NCBI RefSeq assembly: GCF_030380735.1
Contig: NZ_JAUDRZ010000026.1
Coordinates: forward strand, 248,001 to 312,000
Direction of reading: 5' to 3'
Length of the DNA stretch: 64,000 nt
Origin: Rhizobium sp. S152
GTDB lineage: Bacteria; Pseudomonadota; Alphaproteobacteria; Rhizobiales; Rhizobiaceae
Both the position numbers and the translations under genes were made by a program. The notes beneath the pieces are model-generated. The model had not been told where the DNA came from. It did no database searches and saw only the letters and a program-made list of their open reading frames with translations. This document shows positions 44,077 through 53,192 of this stretch, piece after piece. Numbering within the stretch: the stretch's first letter is position 1; every line of letters starts with the position of its first letter.

Positions 44077-44688
44077 TCACCACATGGTTTTCGCGGCGCG
44101 ACCGGCCCACTCCCGGTCGTATGTTTCGTGGTCGAATGCCTCGGTCGCCGCCTTCAGCATCAACCCCGGCGTCGGCAGGCTCTTCGGATCCACGAAGGTT
44201 GCAGGATTCCACAACTCCGAACGCATCAGAGCACGCGCGCACTGGAAATAGACTTCATCGATCTCGATGACGATCACCGTGCGCGGATGCCGGCCCTCCA
44301 TCTCGAAACTCTCGAGCAACGCCTCGTCGTTGGAGACCACGCCACGCCCGTTGATGCGCATCGTGGTGTTCGAGCCGGGAATGAGGAACATCGACGCAAG
44401 TCTCGGATCGCGCACGATATTCGACAGCGAATCGACTCGGTTGTTGCCGCGCCAGTCAGGCATGTGAAGCGTCCGATCGTCGACGATACGCACCACGCCG
44501 CCGATATCGCCGCGCGGCGAGCAATCGAGCCCCTCGGGACCAACGGTCGCCAGCGCCACGAAGGGCGATGCCTCGATCATCTGCCGATAGAGCGGCGTCA
44601 GATGCTTCGTGACTTTGGCGACAGAGGCCTCTGAGAGGCCTCCCCCGTAGATGGCGCTGAGTTCCTCGATCGAGCTGATGATTTTCAT
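44077..44688 (-). CDS. Pyridoxamine-5'-phosphate-oxidase-fold FMN protein
   Basis: A 203-residue PPOX-fold protein of the MSMEG_1061/DR2398-like group. Visible segments are FVALATVGPEGLDCSPRGD, MPDWRGNNRVDSLSNIVRDPR and FLIPGSNTTMRINGRG, the flavin-binding barrel. Members are putative FMN-dependent oxidoreductases with unknown substrates. ATG 44688 is preferred over earlier in-frame ATGs (44700, 44820), of which the last lies inside the ltrA gene. It is about 80 bases downstream of ltrA on the same strand and may share its transcript. Confidence 0.8.
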   Translation of the reverse strand: MKIISSIEELSAIYGGGLSEASVAKVTKHLTPLYRQMIEASPFVALATVGPEGLDCSPRGDIGGVVRIVDDRTLHMPDWRGNNRVDSLSNIVRDPRLASMFLIPGSNTTMRINGRGVVSNDEALLESFEMEGRHPRTVIVIEIDEVYFQCARALMRSELWNPATFVDPKSLPTPGLMLKAATEAFDHETYDREWAGRAAKTMW

Positions 44689-44768
44689 TGGGCAATCCAT
44701 TTGATTTGCGCGGATGTACTTAGCCGGCGAAAATGACGCAGTCGTGACACTTCTTGCATCTCCTGGAG

Positions 44769-45959
44769 TCAGTGCAGCGTCGAAACGGTGGCATGACCAC
44801 CGAGCGATCGATACTCCCAAGCAGCTACGACGATCATCACCAGCGCTGCCAGCATTCCCATCACGTAGACAGCCGTGAACGGCGCGACGAAACCAAGGAG
44901 GAGCAACAGCACCAGGCCGCCGATATGCGACAGCGGCGGTCGCCCGCTGGTCGCCCCCTTGAACCAGAGGTTTCCCGCAAGAAACAATCCCGGCCCGCCG
45001 AGCACAGACAGGATGATGCCGAGCTCGCCGCTCTCGTGAGGATGCGAGAACATGAACTCTACGGCGACGGCATGGACGATGATGCCCGCCAGGATCGGGA
45101 TGTGGGCATAGGTGAAGGCCTGACGCGCCAGGCTGCCGGGCACTGCCTCATGCTCGATCCGATGTGCCGCCCGCTCATGCCCGAAACGGAAATAGAGCCA
45201 CCACATAGCCACCGTGCCGACGAAACCGGTGACGAAAACCACCGCCGTCAGGCCAGAGAACGGAAGTTCCGAGAAGGTGCGGCCGGACACGAGGATCGCC
45301 TCCCCAAGGCAGATGATAACGAAGAGCGCGCAGCGTTCCGCCATATGCGCACCGGAAACATCCCAGTCCGCGGTGGTCGATTTTCCCAGCCCCGGCACGA
45401 CGAAGCCGCTCGCCGGTCCCGCATATTCGATCACAATTGCGATCAGCCATGCGATCAGCCGCGCCTCGTGCTCAAGCAGGCCACCTGCGATCCAGAAAAC
45501 GCCGGAGACGATCAGCCAGGTGCTGATGCGCAGGAAATTGCGATAGTTCGATGCACTTGCCTGCTTGACCGCGTAGGCCGCGAACAGCGACCGTCCGACC
45601 TGCATCAGCACATAGGCACCCGCGAACAACAGCCCCTTCTCGCCGAAGGCTTCCGGAATGGATGCGGAGAGGACGAGGCCGAGCAGCATCAGCACGACAA
45701 GCATGCCGCGCACCGGCATCTTTTCCGGATCGAGCCAGTTCGTGACCCAGGCCGTGAAGATCCAGACCCACCAGACGGCAAAGGTCATCAGCCCCGCTTC
45801 CAGCGCGCCGAGCGGCGTGTAGTGCGCGGCAAGAGCGTGCGACAGCTGAGAAATCGAGAAAACGAACACGAGGTCGAAGAACAGCTCCAGGAAGGTGACC
45901 CGGCTGCTGCCAGGACCACCCTTGGCCCGCAGCCAGTTGCGTGTGCTCGTTCCCGCCAT
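44769..45959 (-). CDS. ltrA: Low-temperature-requirement A (LtrA) family membrane protein
   Basis: A 396-residue polytopic protein with about 11 membrane helices. The LtrA hallmark TFLELFFDLVFVFSISQLSH lies at the N-terminus, with the conserved WWVWIFTAW and ERCALFVIICLGEAIL motifs following. LtrA was named from Listeria mutants that fail to grow at low temperature; its transport activity, if any, is not known. It lies 25 bases downstream of the DUF971 gene on the same strand. Confidence 0.9.
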   Translation of the reverse strand: MAGTSTRNWLRAKGGPGSSRVTFLELFFDLVFVFSISQLSHALAAHYTPLGALEAGLMTFAVWWVWIFTAWVTNWLDPEKMPVRGMLVVLMLLGLVLSASIPEAFGEKGLLFAGAYVLMQVGRSLFAAYAVKQASASNYRNFLRISTWLIVSGVFWIAGGLLEHEARLIAWLIAIVIEYAGPASGFVVPGLGKSTTADWDVSGAHMAERCALFVIICLGEAILVSGRTFSELPFSGLTAVVFVTGFVGTVAMWWLYFRFGHERAAHRIEHEAVPGSLARQAFTYAHIPILAGIIVHAVAVEFMFSHPHESGELGIILSVLGGPGLFLAGNLWFKGATSGRPPLSHIGGLVLLLLLGFVAPFTAVYVMGMLAALVMIVVAAWEYRSLGGHATVSTLH

Positions 45960-45984
45960 TCGTTTCCCTCGTGATTGATATCGG

Positions 45985-46359
45985 TCAGCGCGGCTTTTCG
46001 GATGTGTCGCGGCTCATGCCCTTCTCGCGCAGTTCATCCTCATAGGCCGCGAACAACGCCTCGCCCTTCTCGCCGAGTTCGCGCAGATAGGTCCAGGTGA
46101 AAATCCCGGTATCATGCATGTCGTCGAAGCCGATGCGCACCGCGTAGTTGCCTGTCGGGACCATGGAGATGATCGCGACATTGCGCTTGCCCGGCACGGT
46201 GACCTTCTGCCCCGGTCCATGGCCCTGCACCTCCGCCGATGGCGAAAGCACGCGCAGCATCTCCGCCGAAAGCTCGAAGCTCTGCCCATCGTTGAAGGTT
46301 ACGACGAGCCGTTGCCGGTCCTTCGACACCCTGAGTTCAGTTGGCCAGATATCGCCCAT
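45985..46359 (-). CDS. DUF971 domain protein
   Basis: A 124-residue DUF971 (GBBH-like N-terminal) protein. The hallmark is WPTELRVSKDRQRLVVTFNDGQSFELSAEMLRVLSPSAEVQGHG in shorter family form, followed by VAIISMVPTGNYAVRIGFDDMHDTGIFTW with the HDTGIF motif. Homologues are small proteins found near Fe-S or molybdenum cofactor genes; the role is unknown. ATG 46359 gives the conserved MGDIWPTE start. It is divergent from moaA, 134 bases apart. Confidence 0.85.
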   Translation of the reverse strand: MGDIWPTELRVSKDRQRLVVTFNDGQSFELSAEMLRVLSPSAEVQGHGPGQKVTVPGKRNVAIISMVPTGNYAVRIGFDDMHDTGIFTWTYLRELGEKGEALFAAYEDELREKGMSRDTSEKPR

Positions 46360-46492
46360 GATCCAATCCCCTTGGCGTTCAGGAGTAGGCAATGAAACCT
46401 TGTGAGGCAAGTTCAATTTGCCGTGCTCCAAAGCCGTTTCCCTTGACGTCGCAATGGCCTATACGCACATTAGTACCATTGCGGAGGTATTC

Positions 46493-47551
46493 GTGAACAG
46501 CAACGTTCCAGCAATAGGCTCGGCTATCGAAAGCGCAAAGCCACTCGTCGCCGAGGCGACACCGATGATCGACCCGTTCCAGCGGGCCGTCACCTATCTG
46601 CGTGTTTCCGTGACCGATCGCTGCGACTTCCGCTGCACCTATTGCATGGCCGAGAACATGAACTTTCTGCCGAAGAAGGATCTGTTGACGCTGGAGGAAT
46701 TGAACCGCCTCTGTTCCGCCTTCATCGACAAGGGCGTGCGCAGGCTGCGACTGACCGGCGGCGAACCGCTGGTGCGCAAGAACATCATGCATCTCGTGCG
46801 CGAACTCGGCAAGAAGATCGGCAGCGGCCTAGACGAGCTGACGCTGACCACCAACGGCTCGCAACTCGCCCGCTTCGCCGACGAACTCTACGATTGCGGC
46901 GTGCGCCGCATCAATGTCTCTCTCGACACTCTCGACCCGGAGAAATTCCGCCAGATCACGCGCTGGGGTGATTTCAACAAGGTCATGGAAGGCATCGACG
47001 CCGCTCAGAAGGCCGGACTGAAGATCAAGCTCAACGCCGTCGCGCTCAAGGATTTCAACGACGTCGAAATGCCCGACATGATCCGCTTCGCGCATGGCCG
47101 TGGCATGGACCTGACCGTCATCGAGACCATGCCGATGGGCGAGATCGAGGAAGACCGCACCGACCGCTACCTTCCGCTTTCCAAGCTGCGCGCCGATCTC
47201 GAGCGTCAGTTCACGCTGACCGAGATCGGCTACCGCACCGGCGGGCCCGCGCGATATGTCACCGTCGAAGAAACCGGCGGCCGCCTCGGCTTCATCACCC
47301 CGATGACGCATAATTTCTGCGAGAGCTGCAACCGCGTCCGCCTCACCTGCACCGGCACGCTCTACATGTGCCTCGGCCAGAACGACGCCGCCGACCTGCG
47401 CTCGACCATGCGCGCCACCGAGGACGACGGCCTGCTCTACGCCGCGATCGACGAAGCGATCTCGCGCAAGCCGAAAGGCCATGACTTCATCATCGACCGC
47501 ACACACAACCGCCCCGCCGTCAGCCGCCATATGAGCGTCACCGGCGGGTGA
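46493..47551 (+). CDS. moaA: GTP 3',8-cyclase
   Basis: MoaA is a radical SAM enzyme making the first molybdopterin precursor from GTP. The N-terminal cluster is CDFRCTYC, the C-terminal cluster uses CESCNRVRLTC and a third cysteine in MCLG, and the protein ends in the required Gly-Gly (VTGG). A GTG start at 46493 is proposed because GGAGGT lies four bases upstream; an ATG at 46454 and another at 46565 are alternatives. First gene of a run moaA-EamA-mobA-mobB, though a 134-base gap follows. Confidence 0.94.
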   Translation: MNSNVPAIGSAIESAKPLVAEATPMIDPFQRAVTYLRVSVTDRCDFRCTYCMAENMNFLPKKDLLTLEELNRLCSAFIDKGVRRLRLTGGEPLVRKNIMHLVRELGKKIGSGLDELTLTTNGSQLARFADELYDCGVRRINVSLDTLDPEKFRQITRWGDFNKVMEGIDAAQKAGLKIKLNAVALKDFNDVEMPDMIRFAHGRGMDLTVIETMPMGEIEEDRTDRYLPLSKLRADLERQFTLTEIGYRTGGPARYVTVEETGGRLGFITPMTHNFCESCNRVRLTCTGTLYMCLGQNDAADLRSTMRATEDDGLLYAAIDEAISRKPKGHDFIIDRTHNRPAVSRHMSVTGG

Positions 47552-47685
47552 CGCCAAGCAGCAGGCATTCCCGACCATCCATTATTGTGCAGTGCGCAAA
47601 CGATTTATCATGGCTGTAACGCGCATTCGATTCCCTTGGGACCGCTTCGGCACTAAAAGAGCGTCGAAGAATCGGAAACGTTTTC

Positions 47686-48594
47686 ATGCCGCGGTCACGC
47701 AATACCCAGGGTGCAATCTACATGAGTGCTGCGATGGCGGGTTTTTCCTGCAGCGACGCACTCTCGAAATCGGTGATCAGCTCGATGAATGCCGGCCAGA
47801 TCATGTGCATTCGCGGTCTCTTCACCAGCATCTTCGTCTACATCATAGCGCATCGCATGGGCGCGCTGCGCCCTTGGCGCATCATCCTTCATCCCGCCGT
47901 GATCATCCGCGTCGTCTGCGAAATCCTCGCGGCCGTTACTTACATCACCGCGCTGGGCATGATGCCGATCGCCAATGCGTCGGCGATTCTGCAATCGCTG
48001 CCGCTCCTCGTCACGCTCGGCGCGGCGCTGTTTTTCGGAGAGCCGGTCGGCTGGCGCCGCTGGTCGGCGATCATCGTCGGACTGATCGGCGTGATGGTCA
48101 TCATCCGGCCGGGCGCCGACGGCTTCACGATCGCGGCCCTATTGTGCGTCGCCAGCGTGCTCGTCACCGCGGGCCGCGACCTTGCGACGCGCACGATCTC
48201 ACCGGAAATCCCTTCCTTGATGATAACCGTCGTCACCGCCGTATCGGTCACAATCTTCGGAGCCTTGCTGACGCCGGTTCTGGGCGGCTGGAGCCCTGTC
48301 AGCGTCACGTCGCTCTCCCACATCCTGCTTGCGGCCATCCTCGTGCTGATCGGCTACCAGACGGTGATCATGGCGATGCGCACCGGCGAGATCTCCTTCG
48401 TCGCACCGTTTCGCTATACCGGCCTGATCTTCTCGGCGCTTCTCGGCCTTGTGTTCTTCGCCGAGCGTCCCGACAGCTGGACATTGATCGGGGCTGCCAT
48501 CGTCATAGCGTCCGGGCTCTACACGTTCTATCGTGAGGCCAAGCGCCACGTGGCACCGGTCGCGCAGGAATCCGAACCGCGAACTCCAGTCTGA
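47686..48594 (+). CDS. EamA/DMT-family transporter
   Basis: A 302-residue drug/metabolite transporter with ten membrane helices in two EamA repeats. The first half ends near GVMVIIRPGADGF, a typical EamA boundary segment, and the second half has EISFVAPFRYTGLIFSALLG and FFAERPDSWTLIGAAIVI. Substrate unknown. It ends only 8 bases before mobA, so it is very likely co-transcribed with mobA and mobB. Confidence 0.88.
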   Translation: MPRSRNTQGAIYMSAAMAGFSCSDALSKSVISSMNAGQIMCIRGLFTSIFVYIIAHRMGALRPWRIILHPAVIIRVVCEILAAVTYITALGMMPIANASAILQSLPLLVTLGAALFFGEPVGWRRWSAIIVGLIGVMVIIRPGADGFTIAALLCVASVLVTAGRDLATRTISPEIPSLMITVVTAVSVTIFGALLTPVLGGWSPVSVTSLSHILLAAILVLIGYQTVIMAMRTGEISFVAPFRYTGLIFSALLGLVFFAERPDSWTLIGAAIVIASGLYTFYREAKRHVAPVAQESEPRTPV

Positions 48595-48602
48595 GGCAGG
48601 CA

Positions 48603-49235
48603 ATGAGCGATTTTTTGCTGGACAGATCGAATATCCCGGGCGTCGTTCTCGCGGGCGGCCGCTCGTCGCGCATGGGCCGCGACAAGGCCGTCGTGACGCT
48701 GGCCGGCCTCACCCTGATGGACCGCGTCATCGCGCAGCTGGCACCGCAGGTGACCACCGTCGCCGTCAATGCCGACCAGCCTCCCGAGAACTGCGACCGC
48801 CTCTTCATTCCCGACATCGTGCCGGGAAAGGCGGGCCCGATGGCCGGCATCCATGCCGCCATGGCCCATGGCGCCACACTTTCTGGCGTTACCCACGTCG
48901 TGACCGTCTCCGTCGATAGCCCGTTCTTCCCGTCGGATCTCGTCGACTGGCTCGCCGGCGCCATCGACAAACCCAAGAAGATCGCCATCGCGGCGTCCGA
49001 GAGCCGCAGCCATCCGGTCTTCGGCCTCTGGCCGGTCGCGCTCGCCGGCGAACTCGCAACGTGGATCGCCACCGACGACAAGCGCAGGGTGAGAGACTTC
49101 CTGTTGCGTCATGACGTTACGGTCGTGACCTTCCCGCTGCGCCCCACCCGCGCCAGCCTTCTCGACCCCTTCTTCAACGTCAACACGCCCGACGACCTCG
49201 TCGAAGCCGAGCGCTGGATGAGGGTGCTGGCCTGA
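48603..49235 (+). CDS. mobA: Molybdenum cofactor guanylyltransferase
   Basis: A 210-residue MobA that adds GMP to molybdopterin to give MPT guanine dinucleotide. The nucleotide-binding GGRSSRMGRDKA lies near the N-terminus, followed by FIPDIVPGKAGPMAGIHAAM and VDSPFFP. It overlaps or abuts mobB by one base (49235), so the two are translationally coupled, a common arrangement in proteobacteria. Confidence 0.95.
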   Translation: MSDFLLDRSNIPGVVLAGGRSSRMGRDKAVVTLAGLTLMDRVIAQLAPQVTTVAVNADQPPENCDRLFIPDIVPGKAGPMAGIHAAMAHGATLSGVTHVVTVSVDSPFFPSDLVDWLAGAIDKPKKIAIAASESRSHPVFGLWPVALAGELATWIATDDKRRVRDFLLRHDVTVVTFPLRPTRASLLDPFFNVNTPDDLVEAERWMRVLA

Positions 49236-49750
49236 TGGACAAGCCCCGCATATTCGGCATTGCAGGCTGGAAGAACTCGGGCAAGACCGGCCTTGCCGTC
49301 CGCCTCGTCGAGGAGTTCACCCGCCGCGGCTACCGGATATCCACCATCAAGCACGCCCATCATGACTTCGACATCGACAAGGTCGGCGCCGACAGCTATC
49401 GGCATCGCCAGGCCGGCGCGCATGAGGTGACCATTGTGTCGGGCACACGCTTCGCCATCATGCACGAACTGCGTGGCGCGCCGGAGCCGAGCTTCGAGGA
49501 TATTCTCGCCCGCATCGCCCCTTGCGATCTGGTGCTCGTCGAGGGCTACAAACGCGAGCCGATCCCGAAGATCGAAGCGCGCAGGCTGGAGGCCGCCAAT
49601 CGCGAGCCGCTGGCGCCGGGCGATCCGTTCATCGCCGCGATCGCCGCCGATCATCCCGTGAGCGACACAACCCTGCCCGTCTTCGATCTCGACGACACCG
49701 CTGGGATCGCCGATTTCATCACCGATATCGTCGGCCTTTCCTTGAAATGA
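49235..49750 (+). CDS. mobB: Molybdopterin-guanine dinucleotide biosynthesis adaptor
   Basis: A 171-residue P-loop protein. Walker A is GWKNSGKTGLA, followed by STIKHAHHDFDID and VLVEGYKREPIPKIE, the MobB family signature. MobB binds GTP and helps MobA without being strictly required. It shares the A of TGATG with mobA. A strong stem-loop terminator follows immediately. Confidence 0.94.
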   Translation: MDKPRIFGIAGWKNSGKTGLAVRLVEEFTRRGYRISTIKHAHHDFDIDKVGADSYRHRQAGAHEVTIVSGTRFAIMHELRGAPEPSFEDILARIAPCDLVLVEGYKREPIPKIEARRLEAANREPLAPGDPFIAAIAADHPVSDTTLPVFDLDDTAGIADFITDIVGLSLK

Positions 49751-49781
49751 AAAGGCCGCGGCGGTTTCCCGTCGCGGCCTT
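49751..49781. terminator. Bidirectional terminator between mobB and the OmpA-like gene
   Basis: AAGGCCGCG / CGCGGCCTT stem (49752-49760, 49773-49781) right after the mobB stop. Four A precede it (U tract on minus) and TTCGTTTCGTT follows on plus. It serves both convergent genes. Confidence 0.85.
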
Positions 49782-49804
49782 CGTTTCGTTGAGCGGTGCC
49801 TCGA

Positions 49805-51985
49805 TCAGTTGCGCGAAGCAACCGGCCGCACCAGCGCCGTGACGCGGCGGATGGTGACGCGGCGGTTTTCCTGGTTCGGGCCCTGCGTGTTGACCTTCAG
49901 ATAACGCTCGCCGTAGCCCTGCGTCGCCAGGTTCTCAGGCGGGATGCCGTAGACGTCGCTCATGACGTTGGCGACCGATTCCGCACGCTGGTCGGAGAGA
50001 ACGAGGTTGCTCTGGTCCGAGCCGACGGCATCCGTATGGCCTTCGATCAGGAAGGTTTCCGACGGATCCTTGCGCAGCACCTCATTGATCGCGTCGGCCA
50101 CCTTGCGCAGGCTGCGAGCCTGAGTCATCGGGATCTCGGCGCTGCCGGTCGCGAATGTGATCGTATCAAGGTCGATACGGCGCACCTTGTCGCGGATACG
50201 GGCCGAATACTTCACCTCGTCGAGCGAATAGACGCGTTCGACAGGCTCGACCGGCGGCTCGCGCAGGAAGTCGTAGTAGTCGCGGTCGTCGTCGTTGCTC
50301 GTGTCCATGATGTAGTCGTTGAGCGGAATACGAAGACGCATCGGTGGCAGGTCCGCGCCCGGATCCTCGAAGTAGCTGCGATCGGGATCGTCATAGAGTT
50401 CCGGCGAGTAGTAGAGCACCGATTCCCGGCCGCGATTGTCGATGCGCGAGCGCTGGATGATATCGCCGTAGCGGTTGCGCACAGTCACGATCTGGTAGCC
50501 GTCACGGTCGATCGTCTCGCGATAGCGGTCGCGCGGCAGCTGCTCATAGATCGGCCGTTCGCCATCCCGGAGGAAGCGGCGGTCGTCGTCGCCACGCACA
50601 TAGGTCTGGTTGTTGAACTGGATGATCACGCGATTGTCGTCGCCGCGCTCACCATACCGCGCACCATCGGGCCGCTCGAACTGTGGGCGACGATCAAGAC
50701 GCTCACCCTGCTCGCTGGTAACAGCCTCGATCTTGATCGGCGGACGCTTCTCGCCACTGGGGGCGACCTGTGCATCGGCGTCGGACTTCGGAACGCGGAT
50801 GTTCTGCTCCTGCCCGCGCTGCCTGTCGCGGTCGCGGCGCGACTGGACGCCACCGGACCGGTCCGCATCCTTGTCGCTGTCGAGGACGGCGGCGCCGTTC
50901 TCGACCGGAAGCACCACGGTTTCCGTGCTCTTGCTCGGATCGGCGGCGATTTCCTTGCGGCGTTCGAGTTCCTTCGGCGTCACCTTCTCAGGTGCGGGTA
51001 TGGCCTGCTCGGCCTGGCCGGCAGCCGGCTGGCCGTTCGGCTGAAGCTGCTCGCCCTGCTGGACGGGTGGTTGCTCGCCAGAAGGCTGCTGCTCGCCGGT
51101 CTGCGGCTGCTGATCCGGCTCGGGCGCCTTGCCTTCGGTCGGAGCAGCAGGCTTGCCTGCCTTCTGCCCTTCGGGCGCCTCGCTGGGCTTCGGCACGTCG
51201 CTGCCTTCGGGCTGCTGCGGAGTGGCCTGCTTGGTCTCGTCGGGCTTCTGCCCGTCCTGAGGCGCTTCGGCTGCCGTCGGCTTCTTGCGCTCTGGCTTGC
51301 CGGCGGGCTGCTCTTCACCTTCAGCGGCTGCGGGCTTCTTGTCGCGCTGCTTGCGGGGCTGCTGCGGCTCTTCGGCCTGCGGCTGAGCCTGCTGTTCCTG
51401 CGGCGCGGACTGATCCTGCTGCTGAGGAGCGGATTCCTGCTGTTCTGGCTGCTTCTCGCGCTTGTTGCGCTTCGGCTTTTCGGCGGGCTGCTCCTGTGCG
51501 GGTGCGGCCTGCTCGGCTTGCGGTTCCGCCTGCTGTTCTGCTGCGGGCTGGCGCTGCTTGCGTGGGCGTTCGGCCGGCGCTTCCTGCTGCATGGCAGGCG
51601 CTTCCTGCTGTTCTGCCTGCGGTTCGCGCTGCTTGCGCGGACGCTCGGCCGGCGCCTCCTGCTGCGTGGCCGGCGCTTCCTGCTGCTCGGCCTGCGGCTC
51701 ACGCTGCTTGCGCGGCCGTTCGGCGGGCGCTTCCTGCTGGGCCGGCTGTTCGGCCTGCGGCGCCTGTTCGCCACCGCCTTCCTGCTGCTGCTTGCGACGC
51801 TTCTTCAGCAGCTCCTCATCGGAGGCGTCCTGCGCCACCTCGAAGCTGCCTGTGGTCGCACGGGGTGCCGCGCTGGTCTGCTCGATGCTGGGCGCGGCCG
51901 CGAAGGAATGCACGGGCTGCATCACCATCGACAACGACAGCAGCGGAAAGGCAGCACTGGCAAATAGTCTTGATTTCATTCCCAT
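49805..51985 (-). CDS. OmpA-family outer-membrane protein with long Q/E/P repeat region
   Basis: A 726-residue protein. The signal peptide (to about residue 29) is followed by a low-complexity Gln/Glu/Pro/Ala/Lys region (about 60-330) with three 25-residue repeats, then a beta-rich middle with conserved RDGYQIVTVRNRYGDII, and a C-terminal OmpA-like domain with FLIEGHTDAVGSDQSN, which binds peptidoglycan via its conserved Asp/Arg pair. The charged disordered region could span the periplasm or be exposed. Start 51985 has GAGGA five bases upstream. It converges on mobB. Confidence 0.9.
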   Translation of the reverse strand: MGMKSRLFASAAFPLLSLSMVMQPVHSFAAAPSIEQTSAAPRATTGSFEVAQDASDEELLKKRRKQQQEGGGEQAPQAEQPAQQEAPAERPRKQREPQAEQQEAPATQQEAPAERPRKQREPQAEQQEAPAMQQEAPAERPRKQRQPAAEQQAEPQAEQAAPAQEQPAEKPKRNKREKQPEQQESAPQQQDQSAPQEQQAQPQAEEPQQPRKQRDKKPAAAEGEEQPAGKPERKKPTAAEAPQDGQKPDETKQATPQQPEGSDVPKPSEAPEGQKAGKPAAPTEGKAPEPDQQPQTGEQQPSGEQPPVQQGEQLQPNGQPAAGQAEQAIPAPEKVTPKELERRKEIAADPSKSTETVVLPVENGAAVLDSDKDADRSGGVQSRRDRDRQRGQEQNIRVPKSDADAQVAPSGEKRPPIKIEAVTSEQGERLDRRPQFERPDGARYGERGDDNRVIIQFNNQTYVRGDDDRRFLRDGERPIYEQLPRDRYRETIDRDGYQIVTVRNRYGDIIQRSRIDNRGRESVLYYSPELYDDPDRSYFEDPGADLPPMRLRIPLNDYIMDTSNDDDRDYYDFLREPPVEPVERVYSLDEVKYSARIRDKVRRIDLDTITFATGSAEIPMTQARSLRKVADAINEVLRKDPSETFLIEGHTDAVGSDQSNLVLSDQRAESVANVMSDVYGIPPENLATQGYGERYLKVNTQGPNQENRRVTIRRVTALVRPVASRN
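51509..51733 (-). repeat. Three 25-residue (75-bp) repeats in the OmpA-like protein
   Basis: Residues 85-109, 110-134 and 135-159 repeat the pattern EAPAERPRKQREPQAEQQ plus seven residues; the third copy is diverged (RQPAAEQQAEP). The pattern is dominated by Glu, Gln, Pro and Arg, typical of disordered linkers. Copies 1 and 2 differ by only one residue (T versus M). Confidence 0.88.
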
Positions 51986-52307
51986 TGGGTTCCTCGTACG
52001 TTTTTATTCTTCTCGACACCAGAATAGGGCGTCCCGTTTTGGTGCGCGGATTGCTCCATGTAATCGCGCAGGGCGGTATTTGTTCCGCCAGTCTTAGGAA
52101 CTGCATCATTAACCCGATGTGAATATGGCAGCCGGGAACCGTTCATCTTCACAGCCGATTGCATAGCCTGCAATCTCTGTGATTCCAGTTGCAATTCCGA
52201 AAAAAAAGGTTTGATTATCGCCGCAAGGCGTTGCAAGGCATCGCCCCATATTGGCTGCCGACGCAAAACAAGAAAACGGACGGCAGCTACCAACAGAGAG
52301 GATTAAC
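51986..52307. other. Intergenic region between the OmpA-like gene and the ABC transporter
   Basis: About 320 bases, divergent. It contains the promoters of both genes. An A-rich stretch lies at 52199-52206. No ORF, terminator or named operator is supported. Confidence 0.5.
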
Positions 52308-53084
52308 ATGCGCATCCATTCCCGTATTCTCGCAGCGGCCTCCGTCGCCGCCCTGTCGCTCTTCGCCGGCTCGGCGATGGCCGATGGCGAGAAGTATGTC
52401 ATCGGCACCGACTCCACCTACCCGCCCTTCGAGTATGTAGACGCCAGCGGCCAGTTCCTGGGCTTCGACATGGACATCGCGCGCGCGCTCTGCGCCGAGA
52501 TGAAGGCCGACTGCACCATCGTCAGCAGCGACTGGGACGGCATCATCCCCGGCCTCAACGCCAAGAAGTTCGACATGATCATCTCGTCCATGTCGATCAC
52601 CCCTGAGCGCTCCAAGCTCGTCGACTTCACCAACAAGTACTACAACACCCCGCCGGCGATCGCCGTACCGAAGGACTCGGACGTCAAGGATGTCGAAGGC
52701 CTCAAGGGTAAGGCGATTGGCGCCCAGACCTCCACGACGCACGCCAACTACGCCGAAAAGCACCTGCCCGACACCGAGCTCAAGCTCTATCCGACGGCCG
52801 ACGAGTACAAGCTCGACATCGCCAACGGTCGTGTCGACGCCGTCATCGACGACATCGTCGTGCTGTCGCAGTGGGTGAAGTCCGACGCCGGCGCTTGCTG
52901 CAAGATCCTGACGCCGCTTCCCGTCGACAAGGAAATCAACGGCGTTGGCGCCGGCATCGCCGTACGCCAGGGCGACCCGCTGCGCGAAAAGCTGAACACG
53001 GCGATCGCCGCGATCCGCGCCAACGGCACCTACAAGAAGATCCAGGACAAGTACTTCGATTTCGACGTCTACGGCGCCGAATAA
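52308..53084 (+). CDS. Basic amino-acid ABC transporter substrate-binding protein
   Basis: A 258-residue periplasmic binding protein of the ArgT/HisJ (lysine/arginine/ornithine, histidine, opine) group. The signal peptide ends in AGSAMA, and the mature start is DGEKYVIGTDSTYPPFEYVD. Two cysteines six residues apart (LCAEMKADC) match the conserved disulfide of HisJ/LAO. ATG 52308 has GAGAGGA about seven bases upstream. A strong hairpin terminator lies between this gene and the permeases, as expected when binding protein is made in excess. Confidence 0.92.
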   Translation: MRIHSRILAAASVAALSLFAGSAMADGEKYVIGTDSTYPPFEYVDASGQFLGFDMDIARALCAEMKADCTIVSSDWDGIIPGLNAKKFDMIISSMSITPERSKLVDFTNKYYNTPPAIAVPKDSDVKDVEGLKGKAIGAQTSTTHANYAEKHLPDTELKLYPTADEYKLDIANGRVDAVIDDIVVLSQWVKSDAGACCKILTPLPVDKEINGVGAGIAVRQGDPLREKLNTAIAAIRANGTYKKIQDKYFDFDVYGAE

Positions 53085-53107
53085 CTTGTAGTCCACTAAC
53101 AAATGCG

Positions 53108-53138
53108 ATGGCGGAAGGCTTGCCCTTCCGCCATTTTT
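53108..53138 (+). terminator. Attenuating terminator between binding protein and permease genes
   Basis: An 11-bp perfect stem ATGGCGGAAGG / CCTTCCGCCAT (53108-53118, 53124-53134), then five T. Readthrough past it would set the lower level of the two permeases. Confidence 0.92.
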
Positions 53139-53192
53139 GTCTGACAAAGGGTTCAAGATCAAAGTGGCAAAAGCCGCGAGGGGAAAATTGGC

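Noticed and set aside
49796..51967. 723-codon plus-strand frame opposite the OmpA-like gene
   Set aside because: Leu/Arg-rich antisense shadow of the Q/E/P repeat region; the minus-strand product has a signal peptide and an OmpA domain.
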